Shown here piece after piece: positions 1 to 7,120 of a DNA stretch of 8,251 nt. The notes under the pieces are model-generated. The model saw only the letters and a program-made list of their open reading frames with translations, was not told the origin of the DNA and ran no database searches. Numbering within the stretch: position 1 is the stretch's first letter; every line of letters starts with the position of its first letter. The translations under genes and the position numbers were made by a program. The stretch lies in NCBI GenBank assembly GCA_029777735.1, contig JAKORR010000279.1, forward strand, positions 1 through 8,251, written 5' to 3'. Source of the DNA: Armatimonadota bacterium (GTDB lineage: Bacteria > Armatimonadota > Zipacnadia > Zipacnadales > FEN-943).

Positions 1-321
1 CAAGAGGGATCGCTGGCCCATCGCCTGTACGGCACCAAAGAGATCTCCGAGCGTCACCGCCACAGGTACGAGGTCAACAACGCCTATAGGCAGGTTCTTG
101 CTGATAACGGCCTAGTGTTTTCAGGCACTTCACCTGAGGGCGACCTGGTCGAGATCATAGAACTGCCCCAGGACGTGCATCCCTTCTTCATAGCCGTACA
201 GTTCCACCCAGAGTTCAAGTCGCGCCCGACCCGAGCCCATCCGCTCTTCTCAGGACTGGTGGCTGCCTGCCTGGAACGAGCTCGCCTACGTGAGCAACTC
301 CAGACCGTCAAGGACGAATAG
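1..321 (+). CDS. pyrG: CTP synthase, C-terminal end (partial, 5' end outside window)
   Basis: This is the last 106 residues of CTP synthase, the cytosolic enzyme that aminates UTP to CTP using ammonia released from glutamine. The fragment is the end of the class I glutamine amidotransferase domain. It contains the conserved RHRYEVNN block (about fragment residues 20-27) and the FHPEF motif, whose His69 (codon 205-207) and Glu71 (211-213) correspond to the catalytic-triad His and Glu of the family (His515 and Glu517 in E. coli). The nucleophilic Cys and the synthetase domain lie upstream of the window. The frame is open from base 1 and ends at TAG (319-321), where the family normally ends. The 53 codons that follow in frame have no family character, so TAG acts here as a true stop. 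Identification is firm; it is a housekeeping gene with no evident link to the genes downstream. Confidence 0.96.
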   Translation, partial: QEGSLAHRLYGTKEISERHRHRYEVNNAYRQVLADNGLVFSGTSPEGDLVEIIELPQDVHPFFIAVQFHPEFKSRPTRAHPLFSGLVAACLERARLREQLQTVKDE

Positions 322-490
322 CGAGTGTTACCAAGGCCCAAGGCCACGCAAGGCTCGGGCAAGAGGACCGGCTCTACGAAGCATTGCCGGGCTCCGTGCC
401 GTGAAGGCTCGGACTGCCCATCAGTATCTAGCACCATGCAGCCGGGGATCACCTGCGGGGACAAACTGAACCGTCGTCTCTGAACGTAAA

Positions 491-498
491 GGGAGGTG
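491..498 (+). promoter_or_regulatory. Ribosome binding site for the ceramidase-like gene
   Basis: GGGAGGTG lies five bases before the ATG at 504, a near-perfect Shine-Dalgarno sequence. It fixes the start of the gene. I see no convincing promoter or terminator in the rest of the 182-base gap after pyrG. Confidence 0.8.
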
Positions 499-503
499 TC
501 TGC

Positions 504-1877
504 ATGCGCGTTGGCTATGGGCGCAGTTGTATCACTCCCCCACTTGGCACGCCCTGTGCGCTGGGTCTGGAGGACCGGCTCGTGGCGGTTCTCGACGACC
601 TCTATGTGCGAACGGTATACATTGAGACGGACGAAGAGAGACTGCTGCTGGCGGCCGCCGACCTGATTGGCCTGTACCCGGAGGACACGAGTGAGTTCCT
701 TCGGTGCATGGCGGAGGCGGCCGGACTGAGGCCTGACCAGGTAGTACTCCACGCCACTCACACCCACCAGACAGGCAACTCGCGGTGGGATGTGGCGCGT
801 CTGCTGGAGCCCTACGGCTTGGCGGAGGAGTTCTCAAGCCCTGTCTTCAGGGATCTGGTGGTGGAGGGACTGGCGAAGGCGGCAGCAGAAGCCGCCGGCT
901 CTCGCCGGCCTTGCGAGATGGCCTACTGCGAGGCGATAGTCTCGGGGATCGCGTCCAATCGTCGCGTGCCCACGGGCGACGGCGACAAGGTGACCTTCCG
1001 CTCGTCGCGGCCGCCGGCCGAGCTTCGTGAGAAGCCAGAGGGCTGGATCGACCCTACCCTGCGAATGGTGCTCTTCCGGTCCAAGGACGACGGCACGCTG
1101 GTAGGACTGGCGAACTATAGTTGCCACCCGAGCGTGGCCGGCGGCGACGAGGGCCCCTATGCCACGGGCGACTTCCCGGGCGCGGGCCTGGCTCTGGCCG
1201 AAGAGAGGCTAGGCGGCGCCCGACTGCTTCATCTGACAGGCCCCTGCGGCGAGATCAACCCCGGCAAGTACGTCACCAGCGAGTCCCTGGCTGCGAAGGA
1301 CAGACGGAAGGACGTATGGCTGCTGGGCGCCCGCTACGCCGACGCGATACTGCGAGCAGTGAGCAGCGCGACCGGATGGCACGACCCAACCGACTTGGTA
1401 GTAGCCTGGGCTTGCCCCCTGGAGCTTACAGTCTCACCCACCCTGCCGGAAGAGGAGCAGTTGAGGCGCGAGCTTGAGGCCGCAGTCGAGGACTACCTGC
1501 AAGGCGGCGGCGCACGTGCGGCCCATGGGCCGATACGCCGGGCTCTCTACCGCTACGGCAGGCGCCTGCACATCGTTGGAGGCCGGCTACAAACAACCGC
1601 CGCGGCGGCGCGACTGGGTGACGTTGTCTTCACTTTCATGCCCTCCGAGGTATTCCTGCAGACAGGTGAGGAGCTGCGACAGGAGCTTGCGGTGCGCCGG
1701 CCCGACTTGAAGCTCGTCAACGTGTCCCATTGCTTCGACCACAATCCTTCGTACATCGTGCCGCCAGAGGCCTTCGCTCAGGGAGGCTATGAGCCCACTG
1801 CCACGTCTCTCGCGCCGGAGGCCTACGGTGAGCTGAACGATGCGATGGATGGCTTGCTGCGGCAGGTGGAGGCCTGA
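504..1877 (+). CDS. Neutral/alkaline non-lysosomal ceramidase-family protein (putative zinc amidohydrolase)
   Basis: This 457-residue protein resembles the N-terminal catalytic domain of neutral ceramidases, zinc enzymes that hydrolyse the amide bond of ceramide. The N-terminus (VGYGRSCITPP) is typical of the family. The likely zinc ligands are visible: the HATHTH motif (83-88), His208 in SCHPS, Glu382 in MPSEVF and Tyr429 in GGYEP. These match the His/His/Glu/Tyr set of Pseudomonas ceramidase by my own alignment. The loop that carries the catalytic Ser in true ceramidases (GDVSP type) reads GEINP (249-253), with Asn252 in place of Ser. The chain has no signal peptide, no membrane segment and no C-terminal Ig-like domain, so it is probably cytosolic and shorter than secreted ceramidases. 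Such proteins are common in Planctomycetota-like genomes and have no assigned substrate. Family membership is fairly sure; ceramidase activity is doubtful. The start is set by the strong ribosome binding site at 491-498. Confidence 0.85.
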   Translation: MRVGYGRSCITPPLGTPCALGLEDRLVAVLDDLYVRTVYIETDEERLLLAAADLIGLYPEDTSEFLRCMAEAAGLRPDQVVLHATHTHQTGNSRWDVARLLEPYGLAEEFSSPVFRDLVVEGLAKAAAEAAGSRRPCEMAYCEAIVSGIASNRRVPTGDGDKVTFRSSRPPAELREKPEGWIDPTLRMVLFRSKDDGTLVGLANYSCHPSVAGGDEGPYATGDFPGAGLALAEERLGGARLLHLTGPCGEINPGKYVTSESLAAKDRRKDVWLLGARYADAILRAVSSATGWHDPTDLVVAWACPLELTVSPTLPEEEQLRRELEAAVEDYLQGGGARAAHGPIRRALYRYGRRLHIVGGRLQTTAAAARLGDVVFTFMPSEVFLQTGEELRQELAVRRPDLKLVNVSHCFDHNPSYIVPPEAFAQGGYEPTATSLAPEAYGELNDAMDGLLRQVEA

Positions 1878-1901
1878 GCGGATCCCGGCGCCTTGTGACG
1901 C

Positions 1902-1914
1902 GGCTCTAAGAGCC
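1902..1914. repeat. Short inverted repeat after the ceramidase-like gene
   Basis: GGCTCTAAGAGCC is a perfect inverted repeat around a central A. As RNA it could form a five-pair GC-rich stem with a TAA loop. It starts 24 bases after the TGA at 1875-1877. No T-run follows, so it is not a classical intrinsic terminator, but it may stabilise the transcript end. Confidence 0.45.
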
Positions 1915-1916
1915 CA

Positions 1917-1943
1917 GGCCACAGGGTCCGAGGGCCCCTGGCC
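1917..1943. repeat. Imperfect hairpin in the 1878-2022 spacer
   Basis: GGCCA (1917-1921) can pair with TGGCC (1939-1943). After a two-base bulge, GGG (1924-1926) can pair with CCC (1936-1938). It lies directly beside the inverted repeat at 1902-1914, so the two could act as tandem hairpins. There is no T-tract. In a GC-rich spacer this could be chance. Confidence 0.25.
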
Positions 1944-2008
1944 GCAGGTGAGCTCGAACCCGGATACCGGTGGCGAAGGCGGGCGGCCGCAACTAGCGTC
2001 TTGCTACA

Positions 2009-2014
2009 GGGAGG
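2009..2014 (+). promoter_or_regulatory. Ribosome binding site deciding the start at 2023
   Basis: GGGAGG sits eight bases before the ATG at 2023. The reading frame stays open upstream to about 1840, overlapping the previous gene, but only this ATG has a proper Shine-Dalgarno sequence and is followed by a hydrophobic leader. Confidence 0.8.
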
Positions 2015-2022
2015 AAGGCGAC

Positions 2023-4914
2023 ATGCTCTCGCAACTCGCCGTGGTTCTTGCGTTGATCGCCCAGCCCCAGGACCTGCTGCTCCATCTCCCGCTTGACGGC
2101 AGCGTCCAACCGACCGTCGGCGGTGGTGTACCCGAGGTCGAGGGCACGGCCCAGTTCCAGCCCGGGCGCGTCGGGCAGGCCCTCGTCGTCGGCGACGGCG
2201 CAGCGCAGCTTGTGCTAAAGCGCGAGGGCAATGTACAGACGGACGCGGGCAGCGTGGCCCTATGGGTAAAGCCTCTGGACTGGTCAGGGAATGACGACAA
2301 GTTCCACGTCTTTTTCGAGGCCAAGGATCCCGGCTGGTTGCTCGTCTACAAGTACCTGGATCCGGATACTGGTCTTCTGCTGCTCATGTCAGACAACATT
2401 GCGGAACACGGGTGGCAGGTGATACGCAGGCCCATCAAGGATTGGAAGCCCGGAGAGTGGCATCACGTGGTGGCAACCTGGGACCGCACGGCCGCAATGC
2501 TGTACGTGGACGGTGTGGCGGCGACACCCCTGATCCGGCCACCAGTGCCAAGCATCGCCACCGACGTGTTCTATATCGGCGACCGCCCCTGGCACGTGGA
2601 ACGCAAGGCCCTCAGCCTCATCGACGAGATATACATCTTTGAGCGGCCGATAGAGGCGCAGGAAGTGGCGGCGCTGCACACGGCCGGAGCTGCTGGCAAA
2701 ACTCCTGCCTTCCCGCTGGCGGAGCTAGTGCCCTTGCGTGTGGAACTGCGCCCAGAGGCCTGGCGCCAGCGTTGGGTCGTATCGGCCAATATGGCAGGCT
2801 TAGCCTCCGAAGATCGCAGGGCAGCCAAGATCGAGGCGCGACTGTTCAGGCCCGACGGCAGCGAGGCGTGGGTAGGCAACCTCCAGGCGGTGACCGGGCA
2901 TTTGGCGGGAGCCGAGCTGCCGCTGGAATTGAAGCCCGCGGGCCTGTGGAAGCTCGAAGCCTGGGTAAGCGTCGGGCAGCGGGTTCTGGGCAGAGCCGAG
3001 GCCACTGCCGAGATGCCGGATACGTCATGGATCGGCAATGACCTGTACGAGGAAGTGAGGCTCCTGCCTCCATGGACGCCTTTGGGGGCCGAGGAGAGCG
3101 CAGTGCGAATGTGGGGGCGCCGATATCAACTCAGTCCGGTGGGGCTGACGGATCTGGAGAATCAGGGCACCAGGCTACTGAGCGGTCCGTGTCGGCTGGA
3201 GGCGCAGATTAACGGCAAGCCCGTCACAGCAGTGGACCTGTCCGTGCGCCTGGGCCGACACACCGATGCCTGGGCCGAGTTCGAGGGACGCGGAAGGCTC
3301 AGCAGCGTGCGCTTGGCTTCTCGTCTGCGAGCGGAGTTCGATGGTCTGCTCACGGTGGACTTGACCCTGGAACCCGAGGCCGTCTGCAGCCTCGAGGCAC
3401 TGCGGTGGGTCCTACCACTGCGGGCCGGGGCCGCTACGCTGATGCACTATCCGGGCCTGACGTGGCGCGAGGCGAAGGGCGGCATGATACCGCAGGGTGA
3501 GGACCTTGTCTGGAAGTCCGACAAGTTCATGCCCTTCCTCTGGGCGGGCGACGAGGACCGGGGCGTGATGTGGTTCGGCGAGAGTGACCAGGGCTGGCGG
3601 ATAGCCAAGGACAAGCCTTGTCTGTACCTGCGCCGCCAAGGCGACAGTGTGGAGATGGTAATCGAGCCGGTGAGCGAAAGGCGCGATCTGGGGAGCGCCT
3701 GGACGTGGAGCTTTGGCCTCATGGCCACGCCGGTCAAGCCGCTGCCGCCGGACTGGCGCAAGTGGCGGCTTGAGCCCGGCAGGGGGGCCAACGTTAGCAT
3801 CGTCTGGCCCAGCCCAAGTCTCATCAAGTACTTTGGCTACCCGTGGCCGACCACGCCCGAGGACTACCGGAAGATGGTGGAGAGCAAACACGCCCAGGGC
3901 ATCAAGGTTGTGCCGTACTCATGCCTGACCTTCCTCAGCGAAGCGTCACCGGAGTGGAGTGCCTTTTCAGAGGAGTGGGCCGTGCCCGGGGTGGCCGATC
4001 GCACCTCAAGCGATGTTGGGGCTTATAACGTCGGATTCATGGGGGTATGCCCGGGAGCTGAGGGCTGGGCGGACTTTGCCGTGTGGGCGAACAAGCGCTA
4101 CATGAACACCTTCGAGCTGGACGGCCTGTACCACGACAACACCTTTCCCTACGCTTGCAACAACGAGTTGCATGGGCACGGTTGGCAGGAGGAAGGGCAG
4201 CGCAATCGGCGCAGCGTCTACCCCATCTTGGCACACCGGCGCCTGTACCGACGCATTTATGCCATGATGAAGGACCTGGGGCGGGAGACGTACATGATGG
4301 CTCACATGTCCGGGCGCGTGAACATGCCTGTGCTCAGCTTCACCGACGCCTACCTGGATGGCGAGCACTTCCGGTCGTGGGTTGACGACGACTACCGCAA
4401 GGTTTTGCCCTTGGATCAGTTCCGAGCGGAATTCATGGGGCGCCAATGGGGTATCATGCCAGTGTTCCTGCCCGAGCTGGGCGAGAAGGCGCGCCAGACG
4501 CGCGAGGCCACACGGCAAATGCTGTCCATGACTCTCCTGCACGATACGCCAGTGTGGGCTATCTGGTGCAGTACCCCAGCGGTGGACGAGGTGCGTAGGG
4601 CGCTGGACGAGTTCGGGTACGTCCAGGCAGACTTCGCGCCCTACTGGCAGGAACCCGTCCGTTCCGATGACCCCGACGTCAGGGTGAGCGCGTACCTGCG
4701 AGACGAGAAGGCCCTCCTGGTAGTGTCGAACTTCGCGTACGAGGCCAAGACGGTGACATTGGAGGCAGACCGCGCCAAGCTGAAGCTCGGTGCGGATCCA
4801 CTGGTCGCCATGGATGCCGAGAGCGGACAGAGCGTGGCGGCAGCCGGGGCGCCGGTGAAGCTGACAGTACCGGCAGGAGATCTGAGGCTGATTCTCTTGA
4901 CCACGGGCCCGTAG
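2023..4914 (+). CDS. LamG-domain protein with a putative glycoside hydrolase barrel
   Basis: This is a 963-residue, probably exported, multidomain protein. A short hydrophobic stretch (residues 5-13) may be a signal peptide, but it lacks the usual positive N-region. Residues about 17-222 form a LamG/concanavalin-A-like domain (Laminin_G_3 type), shown by EWHHVVATWD (145-154), YVDG (161-164) and DEIYIFERPI (201-210). Such domains usually bind carbohydrate. Residues about 235-575 look like beta-rich domains. Residues about 590-870 resemble a (beta/alpha)8-barrel glycosidase of the DUF6067/GH123-like kind. Acidic clusters at likely strand ends are Asp700 and Asp705 in ELDGLYHD and Asp779/Glu781 in YLDGEHF; these are candidate catalytic residues. 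The last ~80 residues (885-963) look like the small beta-sandwich that often closes such barrels. The LamG call is firm, glycosidase is likely, and family and substrate are unassigned. The gene ends with TAG, followed in frame after six codons by TGA. Confidence 0.8.
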   Translation: MLSQLAVVLALIAQPQDLLLHLPLDGSVQPTVGGGVPEVEGTAQFQPGRVGQALVVGDGAAQLVLKREGNVQTDAGSVALWVKPLDWSGNDDKFHVFFEAKDPGWLLVYKYLDPDTGLLLLMSDNIAEHGWQVIRRPIKDWKPGEWHHVVATWDRTAAMLYVDGVAATPLIRPPVPSIATDVFYIGDRPWHVERKALSLIDEIYIFERPIEAQEVAALHTAGAAGKTPAFPLAELVPLRVELRPEAWRQRWVVSANMAGLASEDRRAAKIEARLFRPDGSEAWVGNLQAVTGHLAGAELPLELKPAGLWKLEAWVSVGQRVLGRAEATAEMPDTSWIGNDLYEEVRLLPPWTPLGAEESAVRMWGRRYQLSPVGLTDLENQGTRLLSGPCRLEAQINGKPVTAVDLSVRLGRHTDAWAEFEGRGRLSSVRLASRLRAEFDGLLTVDLTLEPEAVCSLEALRWVLPLRAGAATLMHYPGLTWREAKGGMIPQGEDLVWKSDKFMPFLWAGDEDRGVMWFGESDQGWRIAKDKPCLYLRRQGDSVEMVIEPVSERRDLGSAWTWSFGLMATPVKPLPPDWRKWRLEPGRGANVSIVWPSPSLIKYFGYPWPTTPEDYRKMVESKHAQGIKVVPYSCLTFLSEASPEWSAFSEEWAVPGVADRTSSDVGAYNVGFMGVCPGAEGWADFAVWANKRYMNTFELDGLYHDNTFPYACNNELHGHGWQEEGQRNRRSVYPILAHRRLYRRIYAMMKDLGRETYMMAHMSGRVNMPVLSFTDAYLDGEHFRSWVDDDYRKVLPLDQFRAEFMGRQWGIMPVFLPELGEKARQTREATRQMLSMTLLHDTPVWAIWCSTPAVDEVRRALDEFGYVQADFAPYWQEPVRSDDPDVRVSAYLRDEKALLVVSNFAYEAKTVTLEADRAKLKLGADPLVAMDAESGQSVAAAGAPVKLTVPAGDLRLILLTTGP

Positions 4915-4941
4915 TTGTCCCGCGAAGGGAGCTGACGAGCG

Positions 4942-5630
4942 TTGCAGCCGGAGGGAAGGACCGGCCCGGTGTTACTAGGCACAGCGATGACCGTTGTTCT
5001 CCCCACCCTGACTATTCTGCTGGTTGGGGACCTTGTCGCCTTGGCCGACGGATTGGGGGGCCCACTTCTGTCTGGCTGGCTGTGGCAGTATGAACATGCT
5101 TCCTCGCGCCGCCTCTCCTGGGTGCGTTCCTCTCGCTCCTTTCGCTCGTGCTCTCGATACGTCGAGGACCTGTGCAAATAGGGATCGGCGGGACCCTCGT
5201 TGCGACCGAAACGGCCCTGCCTCTCGCCACACAGGTCTTCCTCCAGATTGTCGTACTCTTCTGTGCGAGACAACTGATCCCGAACATCGTGAGGTACGGC
5301 CCCTTCGCCTATGGGCTAATTAGCCTGTGGTAGCTGTTGATTCTCTACGTGTTTGTCGTTTCTTATGAATACCTGCCTAAAATCCGACATCATCTGACAC
5401 TAATGGGCGTGGGGATGATAGCTCTCCGGCAATCACGGCTGCCAAGTGCGGTGTGTAGAATGGTGGTCACAATGACGGCCCTAGCGGCCATCCCGCTGCA
5501 GGCGCCAATCTGGGCCTTGGACCCCGGAGCCGCTGGGTGGATGCCCTTCTTTCAGCGAACTATCGAAAATTATGATGTCGTGGCCATTGTCATGTCCCTC
5601 ATCATTGCGGTGGTTGTGTTCTATACCTAG
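4942..5630 (+). pseudogene. Broken gene for a multi-helix membrane protein (frame change plus in-frame TAG)
   Basis: The sequence reads as a small polytopic membrane protein spread over two frames. The first part runs from TTG 4942 (AAGGGAG-like site just upstream) or ATG 4987 and contains a long hydrophobic stretch (VVLPTLTILLVGDLVAL). Hydrophobic coding then moves to another frame that opens at 5094 (PPLLGAFLSLLSLVLSI) and is cut by TAG at 5331-5333. It continues in that same frame to TAG 5628-5630, ending in a helix (VVAIVMSLIIAVVVFYT). Joined, about six hydrophobic segments make a protein of roughly 215-230 residues. I do not recognise the family. The codons in the later part look coding rather than random, which is why I prefer a decayed or mis-sequenced gene to non-coding DNA. 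It starts 27 bases after the LamG gene and could once have been co-transcribed with it. Confidence 0.45.
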
Positions 5631-5639
5631 AGCGCGGGG

Positions 5640-5662
5640 GTAAGAATGGAAAAGCTTCTTAC
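5640..5662. terminator. Hairpin after the broken membrane gene (possible terminator)
   Basis: GTAAGAA (5640-5646) and TTCTTAC (5656-5662) form a perfect seven-pair stem around a nine-base loop, starting ten bases after the TAG at 5628-5630. It sits between two converging genes, where a terminator would be expected. No T-run follows on either strand and the stem is AT-rich, so this is tentative. Confidence 0.3.
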
Positions 5663-5788
5663 AGAAGGAGCTCCCTGAGGCCTCGACGGCAAGCAGATCG
5701 TCCTTCGACCGGCTCCTCTACCAGCGCTGGTTCTTGCCAATGCCGAGTTCTACCTTACCGGAGGCGTGCCCACTACTGCGCAGGCTAG
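5663..5788. other. Convergent intergenic stretch without a supported gene
   Basis: This stretch separates the plus-strand membrane pseudogene from the end of the LarA-like frame on the minus strand. It holds an eight-base palindrome GGAGCTCC (5667-5674). A plus-strand frame open from 5679 to 5948 gives a protein-like stretch (LPALVLANAEFYLTGG), but it has no start with a ribosome site and its second half is antisense to the LarA-like gene. It may be another gene remnant. Confidence 0.4.
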
Positions 5789-5974
5789 TTACGGGGTCCC
5801 AGGAGGACCGGCCTGCTCGGGGCTCGCGTTCACCGTCCGGGGAATCTGCAGGGGTGCTGCAGGTAACACCACCACATCCGCACGGGGGAAGCGCCCGGCC
5901 AGCGCAGCTGTCATCCGGGCCCAGTCATTGTCGCAGTACCACGACTGATCCTCCGGCACATATCCCTTTCCATA
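5789..5974 (-). pseudogene. C-terminal remainder of the LarA-like protein beyond an in-frame TAG
   Basis: Directly after the TAG at 5975-5977, the same frame stays open for 61 codons to a TAA at 5789-5791. It begins YGKGYVPEDQSWYCDNDW and contains ADVVVLPAAPLQIP, a hydrophobic strand and turn such as closes LarA-family proteins. Adding these residues and the amber position to the 359 before it gives 421, close to the 424 of Lactobacillus plantarum LarA. This is therefore very likely the genuine C-terminus, separated by a nonsense mutation, a sequence error or a read-through codon. If UAG is not read through, the protein lacks this end. Confidence 0.6.
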
Positions 5975-7054
5975 CTAGGGCGAGTACATGAACACGTTCG
6001 CCCGTTTTAAGAGTTCCGGTGTGTGTTTTACCGGGGCCGGCTGCGATTGCCAGCGATAGTCCCCCAGCGGCCCGTGGTAAAGACCGTGGTATGTGGTGGG
6101 GTCGGCGAAGTCAGAGATGATGAGCGTGGGACAGCCAAAATGCTGCGCCGGCAGATAAGACTTCGAGAGCTGCGTCGCATCGGCGTCGAAGGGGTAGGCA
6201 TTCGCGATCACCAGGTCATAGTCCGTCCCGGAGACCGGTGTGTCACCCGCGTGGCGGGCCAGCACAACGGCCCGACCATGGGACTTCACCGGTTCGCCCA
6301 CAGTCAACCCTCCCAGCTCCCGGCGGGAGTTCACTACGCAGCAGACTGCCACCCTAAGCCCGAAGAGCCGAGCCGCCTCTTCCAAGTCGCGCCTTGAAGC
6401 ACAGGACCTCGGCGCCCCGGCCCAGGGGCCACCCGCTACCTTGCTGTGGTGATAGTGTATCGTGGAGATATGGCTAATACCCGGCACAACAAGCTTGGCG
6501 CCTCCTCCCCAGGACGTCAGCCCATGGGGATACACGGTCGAGATACTCACGGAGAAGTCGGCCCTAGCGGCTTCGCGGTTCACGAGCACCGGTGTGCCAG
6601 CCGAGGTTACACCGAAGAACGAGACATCCGCGCTGAAGGCATCATGAGAGATGACCTTGCCAGCACGCCGGTAGGCCCTTCCCAATCGCGCCTGTGCCTC
6701 CGCCCCAGTCATTGGGCGATGAGCGCCGTTTCCCAGCACAAGGCTAATGCGCTCGTCTGGTACACCAGCACAGTTCAGCTCCTCCATCACCCTCAGCGCC
6801 AGTCGCTCCGCGGGTGTGGGCCGGCGGAAGTCATCCACCAGCACAACCGCGCTGCGGGCACCTCGGGCTGCCTCGCGGATTGGCGCACATCCCAGGGGAT
6901 TGGAGAAGGCCTGCTCCACCTCGCCATCGGTCAGCTCGGGCCGCCCCCGCGGTGGGCACACCGTTGCCGTCCACCCTGGTGGCAGAGGAAACTGTTCCTC
7001 ACGGTCCGCATGGGCCGACGCGACGCGCAGGTACAGAATCTGTGAACTGGTCAT
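5975..7054 (-). CDS. LarA-like nickel-pincer racemase/epimerase (ends at an in-frame TAG)
   Basis: This is a 359-residue product related to lactate racemase LarA (DUF2088), which interconverts 2-hydroxy-acid stereoisomers using a nickel-pincer nucleotide bound to a lysine. Key residues of L. plantarum LarA can be matched: Asp75 and Arg78 in DDFRRP, His112 in GAHRP, His177 in YPHG, the cofactor lysine Lys187 in GGGAKLVVPG, histidines in IHYHH (199-203), and Gln295/Lys298 in TQLSKS. The active site thus seems complete, but the substrate is open, because relatives act on lactate, malate, sugar acids and others. The ATG at 7054 has only a weak ribosome site (GAAGATAAG). The gene begins 66 bases after the aldolase gene on the same strand, suggesting co-transcription. 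The chain stops at TAG (5975-5977) although family-like sequence continues to 5789. No cofactor-synthesis genes (larB, larC, larE) are in the window. Confidence 0.85.
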   Translation of the reverse strand: MTSSQILYLRVASAHADREEQFPLPPGWTATVCPPRGRPELTDGEVEQAFSNPLGCAPIREAARGARSAVVLVDDFRRPTPAERLALRVMEELNCAGVPDERISLVLGNGAHRPMTGAEAQARLGRAYRRAGKVISHDAFSADVSFFGVTSAGTPVLVNREAARADFSVSISTVYPHGLTSWGGGAKLVVPGISHISTIHYHHSKVAGGPWAGAPRSCASRRDLEEAARLFGLRVAVCCVVNSRRELGGLTVGEPVKSHGRAVVLARHAGDTPVSGTDYDLVIANAYPFDADATQLSKSYLPAQHFGCPTLIISDFADPTTYHGLYHGPLGDYRWQSQPAPVKHTPELLKRANVFMYSP

Positions 7055-7120
7055 TGGCGCTTATCTTCGCGAAACACGCGTCCCCTGGGGCAAAGACCTC
7101 GCCCCTTGCTGCCCCGGCTG

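Noticed and set aside
322..374. Repeated AAGGC/AAGGCC-type words after pyrG, considered as a terminator or small repeat
   Set aside because: Stems are only three or four pairs long and there is no T-run; consistent with chance in GC-rich sequence.
84..767. Long minus-strand open frame (227 codons) across the pyrG end and the ceramidase-like start
   Set aside because: It is antisense to two well-supported genes, has arginine/serine-rich composition with no family signal, and is typical of shadow frames in GC-rich DNA.
1840..2022. Upstream extension of the LamG protein to an earlier start
   Set aside because: It overlaps the preceding gene, has no ribosome binding site and places non-family sequence before the hydrophobic leader; ATG 2023 with GGGAGG is better.
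5646..5948. Plus-strand frame beginning MEKLLTEGAP, cut by TGA, then open to 5948
   Set aside because: The internal TGA, the lack of a start after it and the antisense overlap with the LarA-like C-terminus make a working gene unlikely; noted only as a possible remnant.
6446..7045. Plus-strand open frame of 199 codons
   Set aside because: It is antisense to the LarA-like gene, whose conserved motifs leave no doubt about the coding strand; the translation is low-complexity and unrecognisable.
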